This document shows positions 1 to 6,763 of a stretch of 27,978 bases of DNA, piece by piece; within the stretch, counting starts at the first letter, position 1; each line of letters opens with the position of its first letter. The notes under the pieces are model-generated. The model saw only the letters and a program-made list of their open reading frames with translations, searched no databases and was not told the DNA's origin. Source of the stretch: Candidatus Hermodarchaeota archaeon (GTDB lineage: Archaea > Asgardarchaeota > Hermodarchaeia > Hermodarchaeales > Hermodarchaeaceae); the NCBI GenBank assembly GCA_016839995.1, contig JAEOTD010000051.1:1-27978 (forward strand), written 5' to 3'. A program made the translations under genes and the position numbers.

Positions 1-100
1 ACCTCTTTGCAGGGGCAATGAGAACCGTAGAGGCAATTTGATCTGGGTTTACCCCAAAGACCCGGTTGACAATTCGTTTGGGTTCATAATCAGCAAACAT
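1..100 (-). CDS. unknown protein, N-terminal fragment (runs off the window)
   Basis: An open frame starts at an ATG at 100 and stays open to the window edge, giving 33 residues beginning MFADYEPKRIVNRVFGV. The start is supported by an AGAAGG ribosome-binding site 7 bases upstream, between the ATG and the stop codon of the anion transporter (116-118). The 15-base gap suggests that it is co-transcribed with the transporter as the downstream gene. I do not recognise the family from this fragment. A second ATG seven bases upstream, at 107, is in another frame and was not used. Confidence 0.6.
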   Translation of the reverse strand, partial: MFADYEPKRIVNRVFGVNPDQIASTVLIAPAKR

Positions 101-115
101 CAATCATTCCTTCTA

Positions 116-1576
116 TTAGATTATCGGAATAAATGGCCAGATGAAGAAGGCAAATACTAGGACCACTAGAAGACTAAGAAGGTTGAGGGCAAAACCCGCC
201 GTTATCATATCCTTCATGGTCACACGTTCGGTACTATAAGCAATTGCATTCGGAGGGGTGCCAATAGGGAGCATGAAATCAATACTGCACGCAATGGCAA
301 TCAGCACCGCAAAGACAATGGGATTGGCTCCGATGGCAATTGCCACACTTATGGAAATCGGAATGAAAATACTCGCACTGGCTGTGTTACTTGCTACCAT
401 ACTAAAGATGAGCGCACTCACCGCAAGAAGTATCACGATTCCCACATATCCCAAGACAGGCACTAATGTGAGAACACCATTCGTGATCAAGTCCGAGAGT
501 CCTGATACCGTTAAGGCGGCTCCCAAGCTAAGCCCTCCACCAAAGAGAAGTAAAGTATTCCAATCCGCTTTTTTCACATCTTCCTTCTTGAGCAATCCAA
601 TAACGAACAACAAAATCGCTACTGCAACTGCTACCATTGCTGAACTCATCGGGTGAAACGGCTCAGTCAACCAAAGAACAACGGCAAGGAGAAAAATAAT
701 CAACGTGCCCTTTTGCTTCCCTGTAAGATTACGTTTTTCCTTTGGCTGCACTGGCGGGATGAATTTCACTTCAGTTCGAAATCGGAGAAACAGCACGCCC
801 CAGGTGATAAAGATTAGGACGAAGGCCATGGGAAGTGTATAAAGCGACCAGCCGAGAAACGAGATAGGCGTGCTCACAGGGGGAAGGGCAAGAAACGCTG
901 CTGCCATTGCGTTTGGCGGACTTCCGATGAGTGTCATGAATCCGCCGATACTGGCTGCATAGGCGACAGCAAGAATCATGATTTTAGGCAGCCTTCCCTT
1001 AGGATCTTCTACACGATTGGCAACTGGTATTGCAATCGTAATCATGAGTGCAGCAGCGGCGGTGTTTGAAATCCACATTGAAAGCACGGCGGTTCCAAGC
1101 ATCAATCCTAATACTATCCAGCGCGGTTTTGTGCCTAAGCGTTTGAGGAGCGCTTCTCCAATACGTTCATCTAAATCGTGTTTATCTACTGCAATGGCTA
1201 ACAGAAATCCGCCAAGGAGCAGAACGACCACTGGGCTAAAGAACGGCGTCAAGGCGTCGGAGAAGCTTTGGATGCCCCATAACGGCTGGAGGAGCGCAAT
1301 TAGCAAAGATGTTGCTGCCAAAGGTATTGATTCAGTAATCCAAAGTGCAGCGGCTAACACAAGTAAGACGAGGGCCATCCGTAGTTGGGGCTCTAGGGTA
1401 AACGTCACCAAATATGTGACAGTGGCTGCAACCAAACTAGTAATAAGCTTGACGAAGTTCTTCCCCGGGCGCCACCTGGGTTGGGAAAAGTGTCGTTGAT
1501 CCGCCTCTTCTTCGGAGTCTTCAATCGAGTCATGAGGTGCTTCCTCTTGATCTCGAGAAATCTCTGCCACCACCAA
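116..1576 (-). CDS. SLC13/DASS-family sodium:anion symporter
   Basis: A polytopic membrane protein of 486 residues with about 11-12 hydrophobic segments after a charged, acidic cytoplasmic N-terminus (residues 1-40). It carries both repeat signatures of the divalent anion:Na+ symporter family: SNTAAAALM (about residue 169) with a following GSPPNAMAA, and SNTASASIFIPI in the second half with IGTPPNAIAYS. In DASS structures these SNT and PP(N) hairpins bind Na+ and the anion. Substrates of the family include dicarboxylates, sulfate and phosphate; the sequence alone does not decide between them. The first codon is TTG (1576), with in-frame GTG codons directly after it; an AAGGG lies just upstream, so either TTG or GTG may be used. 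The gene follows a small unknown gene with no gap to speak of and lies divergent from a PhoU-type regulator, which weakly favours phosphate or another inorganic anion. Confidence 0.88.
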   Translation of the reverse strand: MVVAEISRDQEEAPHDSIEDSEEEADQRHFSQPRWRPGKNFVKLITSLVAATVTYLVTFTLEPQLRMALVLLVLAAALWITESIPLAATSLLIALLQPLWGIQSFSDALTPFFSPVVVLLLGGFLLAIAVDKHDLDERIGEALLKRLGTKPRWIVLGLMLGTAVLSMWISNTAAAALMITIAIPVANRVEDPKGRLPKIMILAVAYAASIGGFMTLIGSPPNAMAAAFLALPPVSTPISFLGWSLYTLPMAFVLIFITWGVLFLRFRTEVKFIPPVQPKEKRNLTGKQKGTLIIFLLAVVLWLTEPFHPMSSAMVAVAVAILLFVIGLLKKEDVKKADWNTLLLFGGGLSLGAALTVSGLSDLITNGVLTLVPVLGYVGIVILLAVSALIFSMVASNTASASIFIPISISVAIAIGANPIVFAVLIAIACSIDFMLPIGTPPNAIAYSTERVTMKDMITAGFALNLLSLLVVLVFAFFIWPFIPII

Positions 1577-1597
1577 TTCCCTTACCCTTTCATTCTC

Positions 1598-1891
1598 CTA
1601 GCAGCGTTTTTCAAGCTTGTTCAAAGCAATAAGCTGGCACTGTTCCTGTTCCAATAGTTCTTGAAGTAAGGCTTCAAACCGAAACATATCCTTCGCCATA
1701 ACCTCTGCATGTAAGACCGCCAAGGAGGGATACTCAATTTTTGTTGCCATTCGCCATGGCGGCACCACAATCGTCGAACTAAAATCCGCCTCAATGTCTG
1801 TTTCTTGTAACCGTTCTCCGATTTTCCGAATGATTTGACGGATCATCAAATCACCACGGATAATGATTTCAACATACTGCATCTGTCCCAT
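1598..1891 (-). CDS. small unknown protein upstream of the anion transporter
   Basis: A 97-residue soluble protein, mixed alpha/beta by appearance, with a C-terminal Leu/Glu-rich helix (EALLQELLEQEQ). I do not recognise it. I chose the ATG at 1891 because a GGTGA lies 5-6 bases upstream (1898-1902); a GTG at 1900 would add three residues and an ATG at 1882 would remove three. It sits in the same direction as the transporter with about 20 bases between, so it is probably co-transcribed and may act on or with the transporter. A T-rich TATA-like element lies at about 1942-1952 upstream. Confidence 0.6.
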   Translation of the reverse strand: MGQMQYVEIIIRGDLMIRQIIRKIGERLQETDIEADFSSTIVVPPWRMATKIEYPSLAVLHAEVMAKDMFRFEALLQELLEQEQCQLIALNKLEKRC

Positions 1892-2024
1892 CATTTTCAC
1901 CAGATTCAGATCGTGACCCGACTAGCTGGCAGCCCCTCGTACCTAAAAAGCCTTGCTCAATTCTAAGCACACAGAAAGTATTGTCAGCATAGATTTTGTC
2001 TAAGAAATATTGACGGTCAGCAAG

Positions 2025-2031
2025 ATATATA
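2025..2031 (+). promoter_or_regulatory. TATA-like box of the phoU-type gene
   Basis: ATATATA stands in otherwise mixed sequence 59 bases before the ATG at 2090. Archaeal transcription starts about 25 bases after the TATA centre, which would give a leader of roughly 35 bases with a purine-rich GAAGGG before the start codon. Confidence 0.5.
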
Positions 2032-2089
2032 GACGCCGCCTAATCGTACGTAAGAACGCGGTCCAAAAATAGCTTAGAAGGGTAGAGCT

Positions 2090-3232
2090 ATGGAAAAACG
2101 CAAAATCATGCGCCTAGGCAAATCCTCACTCGTCGTGTCTATTCCCAAAAGCTGGGCAAGTAAATACAAACTCGATTCCTCAGACCATGTCATTCTCATC
2201 CCCCAACGAGATGGCTCCCTCGCCGTGTACCCAGTCAAAGAATTCACTGACGAACCCACTGAGCAGGAAATTATGATAGACCCTGAGGATGAACCCGGAA
2301 TTTTGGAACGCCGTCTCATCGCCAGCTATCTAAATAACTTCGGCATCATCCGCATCCGCTCTCGGGGTGTGTTTACTCCTGAACAACAATCCTTGGTCCG
2401 AAAACGAGTACGAATGCTCACCGGACTCCAAATCATCGACGCTAGTACTAATGAAATCGTCATTCAATCTTTGATGAGGCTGAATCAACTGGATTTACCG
2501 AAAAGTATGCGACTCGCCCATCGAATTACTTCCACCATGCTCGTTGATGCCCTGTCAGCACTCCAGATTCGTGACGTAGAACTCGCAAAGACTGTCATTG
2601 GGCTCGACGAAGATGTCAACCAATTCTACTTTCTAGTGTTCAAACAACTCCGCGCCGCGTTACTTGATCCTCGATTCATGAACGAACTCAGCATTGATTC
2701 CATGGACTGTCTCACCTATCTCATGTTCATTCAACGAATCGAAAACGTTGCAGACCATGCGAAAAGCATCGCCGAATCCGTCGTCTCCCTTGGAAACGAA
2801 GAATGCCCCAAGGATCTCCTCAACCTCGCATTAAAAACCGGTAATCACGTGCATCGTATCTATGCCATGGCCGCTGAATCCATGCTAATTGGTGATGACA
2901 AGGCAGCAAATCATGTCATTAACGAAATCGACCATTTCCTCCCGATGCGCCAACAAGCCGAAGAACTGATGGAACAGCATCTGGTCAAGCTCTGCGAACA
3001 AATGCTTCCTAAACTCACCCCCGAAAGTTGTGCCCTTTTCGGACCCCACCAGAAAGCCATGTTCTGTTTAGAGAACATCTTCGAAGCCTTCGGAAAGATC
3101 CTCGAACACTCCTGCGCCATTGCTGAAATCGCCATCGATCGTGCTCTTGAGCATGGCAGCCGATGGCCTGCACAAGAAACTCCAGCAAAGGCACCCAAGA
3201 AGACGAAAAAGTCTGCAAAAAAGACAGCATAA
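2090..3232 (+). CDS. phoU: PhoU-domain regulator with AbrB/SpoVT-type N-terminus
   Basis: A 380-residue cytoplasmic protein. Residues 1-50 form a swapped-hairpin AbrB/SpoVT domain (KIMRLGKSSLVVSIPKSWA), the usual N-terminus of archaeal phosphate-uptake regulators. Two PhoU three-helix bundles follow, at about residues 120-210 and 225-340, with acidic metal-binding stretches such as GLDEDVNQFYF and MDCLTYLMFIQRIENVADHAKSIAE. The C-terminus is a Lys/Ala tail (PAKAPKKTKKSAKKTA). PhoU proteins signal phosphate status to transporters and kinases; the AbrB part suggests direct DNA binding or dimerisation. There is no pst operon beside it; the nearest transporter is the divergent SLC13 protein. The ATG is preceded by a purine-rich element and a TATA-like box. 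Confidence 0.9.
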   Translation: MEKRKIMRLGKSSLVVSIPKSWASKYKLDSSDHVILIPQRDGSLAVYPVKEFTDEPTEQEIMIDPEDEPGILERRLIASYLNNFGIIRIRSRGVFTPEQQSLVRKRVRMLTGLQIIDASTNEIVIQSLMRLNQLDLPKSMRLAHRITSTMLVDALSALQIRDVELAKTVIGLDEDVNQFYFLVFKQLRAALLDPRFMNELSIDSMDCLTYLMFIQRIENVADHAKSIAESVVSLGNEECPKDLLNLALKTGNHVHRIYAMAAESMLIGDDKAANHVINEIDHFLPMRQQAEELMEQHLVKLCEQMLPKLTPESCALFGPHQKAMFCLENIFEAFGKILEHSCAIAEIAIDRALEHGSRWPAQETPAKAPKKTKKSAKKTA

Positions 3233-3261
3233 TCAGCACCGTTATCTTTCTTTTAGCTGAA

Positions 3262-3287
3262 ACAAGAAAAATTAAGCGTGTTCTTGT
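3262..3287 (+). terminator. inverted repeat after the phoU gene, possible terminator or operator
   Basis: ACAAGAA (3262-3268) and TTCTTGT (3281-3287) are perfect complements around a 12-base spacer. A T-rich run (TCTTTCTTTT, 3245-3254) precedes it. It lies in the 103-base gap between phoU and the MetE-like gene, about 50 bases before the next start, so it may end the first transcript or be an operator of the second. Confidence 0.35.
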
Positions 3288-3335
3288 CTCTTGTAGGTTG
3301 ATTCAAACCAGCTAAGGTAATCTGAGGGTTCTTGA

Positions 3336-4460
3336 GTGGATGACAATATACCAACTCACATCCGTCCCACTGACATCGGAAGCTTTCCATTAGTGGCCAT
3401 CAACATAGAGGAGTACATACTCGGTGCTGCAGATTTAGAGGACGGTAAACATTCAGAGGCAGCAAATTACTTTGTGCAACAACACAACGAAGCGTTCAAA
3501 CACAAAATGGCAGCCCTCGGTCCCCAAGAGAGTGTCCCTTGTTATGTTCAAAGCAGTGCTGGACGCGACATGCTCAGTCAATTCCTTGATCCCATTACTC
3601 GGCATGGAACAGGACTCCAAAAGCAGGATGATACGTATCTCTGGGACGGGTCCCCTATACAACTCGCAGACGTCAACGCACAGGTTGCAGAAATCCTCGC
3701 CCTTGAACAGGGTGCAAAAACACTCTGTGAAGAATTACAGATCCAACATATCCCGTATCGGGCCTGCATAACTGGACCCTTCGAAATGGCCAGCCGACTC
3801 TGGCGCGGAATGGGTGTCGGACCTCGCTACGACGAAAAGCTCATTGAAGCTTTCGCGGTCATCGTCCAGGCATTCATGAAAAATTCTCAAATTCACACGA
3901 AATATCTCAAACCGCTAATCATCACCCTGGATGAACCCTCCATTGGTGTGACAGGCGTCGGAGACCTTTTTACGGACAGTGAATCTGACCCACAACTCAC
4001 TCATCTTATCACAACGTGGAACACAATCCTCTCAGCAATTCATTCGAACTGCTACCGGGGGCTCCATCTCCACGCCTCACCCTACCACCAACTAGCCAAT
4101 GCCAAATGGAACCTCCTTGAAGCTCACTTGGGTGTCATCGTAAACAAATCTTGGCTCCTTGACAACGACAAATACATCCGAGCTGCCATCATGCGCACCG
4201 ACGGACCCACCATACCCCAAGATCAAGATCTGCGAGCTGCTTGGGATCAAATCCAATCCGGTAACTACAAACCCTACCTCCAACCACCAGAGGAAATGCA
4301 CCACCATCTTAAGGCTGCCGTCGACCGCTACGGAAGTGACCGTATCCCCTTTGCTGGACCCGAATGTGGACTCGGATCTTGGGACTGGAAATTTGGCGAC
4401 GCTATGGCTCTCACAAATCTACAAAACGTAGGTCGCATCATCACTGAATTCATCACCTGA
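3336..4460 (+). CDS. MetE-core/UROD-like methyltransferase, probable folate-independent methionine synthase relative
   Basis: A 374-residue protein of the UROD/MetE-like TIM-barrel superfamily, about half the length of full MetE and matching the C-terminal catalytic half only. The N-terminus has the family's barrel start (RPTDIGSFPL, about 10-19). The C-terminus has GPECGLGSWDW, which holds the final metal-ligand Cys of the family. The internal metal motif, His-x-Cys in MetE, reads LHLHAS here, so His seems to stand where Cys is expected; the later Glu ligand is probably in NLLEAHLG. Core-MetE proteins of archaea transfer methyl groups, often from a corrinoid protein, to homocysteine. Because of the altered site the methyl acceptor could differ. 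The start is GTG, with GAGGG 9 bases upstream; an overlapping ATG at 3340 is in a different frame. Confidence 0.75.
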   Translation: MDDNIPTHIRPTDIGSFPLVAINIEEYILGAADLEDGKHSEAANYFVQQHNEAFKHKMAALGPQESVPCYVQSSAGRDMLSQFLDPITRHGTGLQKQDDTYLWDGSPIQLADVNAQVAEILALEQGAKTLCEELQIQHIPYRACITGPFEMASRLWRGMGVGPRYDEKLIEAFAVIVQAFMKNSQIHTKYLKPLIITLDEPSIGVTGVGDLFTDSESDPQLTHLITTWNTILSAIHSNCYRGLHLHASPYHQLANAKWNLLEAHLGVIVNKSWLLDNDKYIRAAIMRTDGPTIPQDQDLRAAWDQIQSGNYKPYLQPPEEMHHHLKAAVDRYGSDRIPFAGPECGLGSWDWKFGDAMALTNLQNVGRIITEFIT

Positions 4461-4545
4461 CTCTTTGATTCCCAATCGGGAGGGTTTAGGTTCGTGGGGT
4501 AAAGATTTTAACGAAGAATAAAGAAAGGAGAGCTGACTCATTGGA

Positions 4546-4677
4546 GTGGTTGGTTTGCCGTTATCATGGATTGAACAGATGGTTCGTCAGTGGCTCGAGA
4601 AGAAACGGGCCGAAGAGATTCGCCAGAACCAAGCGAAGATTAAAGCGCTCACAACCGATGACCAATCCACAAGTTGA
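4546..4677 (+). CDS. possible 43-residue charged helical protein
   Basis: A short frame encodes a protein with a hydrophobic N-terminus (VGLPLSWIEQM) followed by a long Lys/Glu/Arg-rich helix (QWLEKKRAEEIRQNQ), which looks like real protein rather than noise. An AAGGAG lies at 4525-4530. The spacing to the GTG at 4546 is long (15 bases); an in-frame ATT at 4540 would have ideal spacing, as would a TTG at 4541 in another frame. The stop codon lies 5 bases before the stop of the convergent metF gene. I cannot assign a function. Confidence 0.4.
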   Translation: MVGLPLSWIEQMVRQWLEKKRAEEIRQNQAKIKALTTDDQSTS

Positions 4678-4682
4678 TCCGC

Positions 4683-5612
4683 CTAACTGCCTGACGCTTC
4701 AATGATACGAGGAATGAGTTCTTCCCATTTCACAGCCATAATATGGCACCCAGCAGCATTTGTGGTTTTTCGCAGCTCACGGAGGAATTCCCCATAATAT
4801 TCCACGTTGTATTCAGCTATCTTAGCCTTTCGTGTAGGTTTATCCTCAATGCCCTTGAGCTCTTTGAGCTTTGTCATCATCGACTCAGGAATCTTGACAC
4901 CTGGTACGAATTTTTCCATCCAATCTGCAATCTTATAGGATTTGAGTGGAAAGATACCGACGAGTGTTGGGACTTTCACGTGTTTGATTTCTTTCATGAA
5001 CGCTTTCGCTTTCTCAATTTCAAAAACGACCTGTGTTTGGGCGAATTCAGCACCAATCGCTTCTTTACGTTCGAGTTTGAGAATCTCGGGTTCTAGTGGG
5101 AGGGCACCTGGGTTGATGGCAACACCTACGTGGAATTTGGGTGGGTTGTGGATTTCGTGTCCATTGAGGTCAACGCCTTCATCGGTGATTCTGCGAATCA
5201 AAGCTGTGAGGCTAGCAGAATCCAGGTCAAAGACGGGTTTGGCTTCAGGTTGGTCGCCGAGGCTGGGGTGATCACCGGTTAGTGAGAGGATGTTGACGAT
5301 TCCAAGAGCACCGGCGGCCAATAGGTCAGCGAACATTGCTAGTCGGTTGCGGTCTCGGCAAGTCATCTGGCACACCGCTTCGAGCCCGGCTTTTTCTTGA
5401 ATCATGTACGACGGTCCTAAGGAGTTCATGTAAGCAAAGCTTTGCGGGATATCGGTCACGTTAGCTGCAACAACATGTCCTACTAACTTCTTGGCGCCCT
5501 CAATGACTTCTTCCATGTCACCAATTTTTTCGGGTTCGAGTTCGCCGGTGTACACGAATTTACCGGCATTGATTTCTTCCATGAGTTTGCTGTAAGCTTC
5601 ACGTTTTACCAT
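4683..5612 (-). CDS. metF: methylene-tetrahydropterin reductase, catalytic subunit MetF
   Basis: A 309-residue flavoprotein TIM barrel of the methylenetetrahydrofolate reductase family. Visible hallmarks are the catalytic Glu region near the N-terminus (TGELEPEK, about 22-29), QMTCRDRNR (about 83-91) and LSLTGDHPSLGDQPEAKPVFDLD (the FAD- and folate-binding loops, about 109-131; no long motif is implied beyond these parts). It reduces methylene- to methyl-tetrahydropterin. It starts at an ATG with GGTGA 6 bases upstream and follows metV by 16 bases, so the two form the MetFV pair known from acetogens and several archaea. In an organism that also has Mch and FwdC (right end of the window) it may replace the F420-dependent Mer. 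Confidence 0.92.
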   Translation of the reverse strand: MVKREAYSKLMEEINAGKFVYTGELEPEKIGDMEEVIEGAKKLVGHVVAANVTDIPQSFAYMNSLGPSYMIQEKAGLEAVCQMTCRDRNRLAMFADLLAAGALGIVNILSLTGDHPSLGDQPEAKPVFDLDSASLTALIRRITDEGVDLNGHEIHNPPKFHVGVAINPGALPLEPEILKLERKEAIGAEFAQTQVVFEIEKAKAFMKEIKHVKVPTLVGIFPLKSYKIADWMEKFVPGVKIPESMMTKLKELKGIEDKPTRKAKIAEYNVEYYGEFLRELRKTTNAAGCHIMAVKWEELIPRIIEASGS

Positions 5613-5628
5613 GTCTGTTCACCGTCAC

Positions 5629-6285
5629 CTAGATTTCCAGTTTGCGTGGTGACTGGGCGACTCGCCAATCACGGGGTTCACGATATTTTCGGAATAAATC
5701 TAATCGACCTAATTTCTGCAGTCTTTCATAAATCAGAAACCAGGCGCAATCATTCTTGTAGTCCCCTACTTCGCATTTCCCTTCCAGCATGCCGCCGCAC
5801 GGTCCATTTATGAGGGCTTTGGGGCAGCGGGTCATCGGACAGATGCCACCTGTTTCATTGAGTAGGCAATCACCGCATCCACTGCAATATTCAAAGAAGT
5901 GACCCAATTCTCGGTCCTTCCCACCCATACCATAGGTATCAACAGCCGTGAAGACCTTCATCTCTGGAAACACATCGATCAAGGTCTGTGGACCCACACC
6001 ACAGGCTAAGGAAATCATAGCATCAACATTCTCCATTTGGGGTCGTAGAGTTGTTGCCACTAATTGACGATCACATTGACGTAACACGGTTGTATAACGG
6101 ACCTCACCAGGCTCCTTTTTCAATTGGCGGTGCATCTGAATTAACTTCGCAAGCATCTCAGCTTGCTTTTCACCGCCAACCATGTAAATACCAGAACATC
6201 CATCGCAGCCAATAATTAGTAAATTCTCGAAACCTTCAATGGTTTTTAGTATCTTTTCGACCGGCATTTGTTTCGGAATAATCAC
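5629..6285 (-). CDS. metV: MetV-type partner of MetF, zinc/Fe-S binding
   Basis: A 218-residue Cys-rich protein of the methylene-THF reductase C-terminal family (MetV). The N-terminal half has GCDGCSGIYMVGGEK, and the C-terminal half the diagnostic stretch YCSGCGDCLLNETGGICP, then CPKALINGPCGG, CEVG and CAWFLIYERL. MetV binds metal or an Fe-S cluster and is needed for MetF activity in acetogens, probably by relaying electrons from another donor. It starts at GTG (6285) with GGTGA 6 bases upstream and is the first gene of the metVF operon. Known family context and its position next to metF make the call secure; the electron donor is not shown by the sequence. Confidence 0.9.
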   Translation of the reverse strand: MIIPKQMPVEKILKTIEGFENLLIIGCDGCSGIYMVGGEKQAEMLAKLIQMHRQLKKEPGEVRYTTVLRQCDRQLVATTLRPQMENVDAMISLACGVGPQTLIDVFPEMKVFTAVDTYGMGGKDRELGHFFEYCSGCGDCLLNETGGICPMTRCPKALINGPCGGMLEGKCEVGDYKNDCAWFLIYERLQKLGRLDLFRKYREPRDWRVAQSPRKLEI

Positions 6286-6349
6286 TTCTTTTCACCGTAA
6301 AAGACTCAAAGTATCTGTTTGGAAGGTAGTCTAATCGTATAGGGATGGG

Positions 6350-6357
6350 GTATATAC
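6350..6357 (-). promoter_or_regulatory. TATA-like box of metVF
   Basis: GTATATAC, a near-palindrome, stands 65 bases before the metV GTG start and is the only A/T-rich element of this type in the gap. It implies a leader of about 40 bases. Confidence 0.45.
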
Positions 6358-6374
6358 GACTTATCCTCTTTCGG

Positions 6375-6394
6375 AAAAAACGAGGGAACAAAAA
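6375..6394 (-). terminator. T-run terminator of the kinase/receiver operon
   Basis: On the minus strand, two T-runs (T5 at 6390-6394 and T6 at 6375-6380) follow the receiver gene's stop codon at 6398 within 25 bases. Archaeal RNA polymerase terminates at such T-runs without needing a hairpin. Confidence 0.5.
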
Positions 6395-6397
6395 GGA

Positions 6398-6763
6398 TTA
6401 CTGATTGTCCAACACTTGAGTGATGGTGTGAAGCAACTGAGCGAAGCGGACGGGTTTAATGAGAAATGAGATGGCACCTGCTTTCAGTGCGTGCTCTCGT
6501 GCCGTTTCATCGGCACTTAGGAAGATGATTTTGCTTGCTGGGTCGATGGTTCGAATTTCCTTGGTGGCCGTGACCCCATCCTTGATGGGCATCCGGTAAT
6601 CCATGAGTAAAACATCGGGTCGCGGATTCAGTCGATCAAAGAGCTTCACAGCTTCTGCCCCGTCGAAGGCACTACCCACGACGTTGAAGCCTTTCATTGA
6701 GAAAAATGAGCGGTACACGCGATGAAGGTTCTCGTCGTCGTCTACGATAAAGATTGAAACTAT
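6398..6763 (-). CDS. receiver-domain response regulator, apparent ATA start
   Basis: A single CheY-like receiver domain of 121 residues if read from ATA at 6763. From there it has all landmarks: acidic pocket VDDD (8-10), phospho-acceptor Asp55 in LLMDYRMP, Ser83 in FLSAD and Lys103 in LIKP. There is no output domain. The first ordinary start, GTG at 6718, would remove the first beta strand and the acidic pocket and so cannot give a working domain; between it and the upstream in-frame stop in the kinase gene there is no ATG, GTG or TTG. The ATA overlaps the kinase stop (ATAG), with GGGGGGAG just upstream as a possible ribosome-binding site. Either a rare start is used, or a one-base change in the G6 run has separated it from the kinase. 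It probably takes phosphate from that kinase. Confidence 0.85.
   Translation of the reverse strand: MVSIFIVDDDENLHRVYRSFFSMKGFNVVGSAFDGAEAVKLFDRLNPRPDVLLMDYRMPIKDGVTATKEIRTIDPASKIIFLSADETAREHALKAGAISFLIKPVRFAQLLHTITQVLDNQ

Noticed and set aside
978..1499. 173-codon plus-strand open frame
   Set aside because: It lies wholly antisense to the anion transporter, whose motifs and length are convincing; the translated sequence is low in recognisable structure and has no ribosome-binding site.
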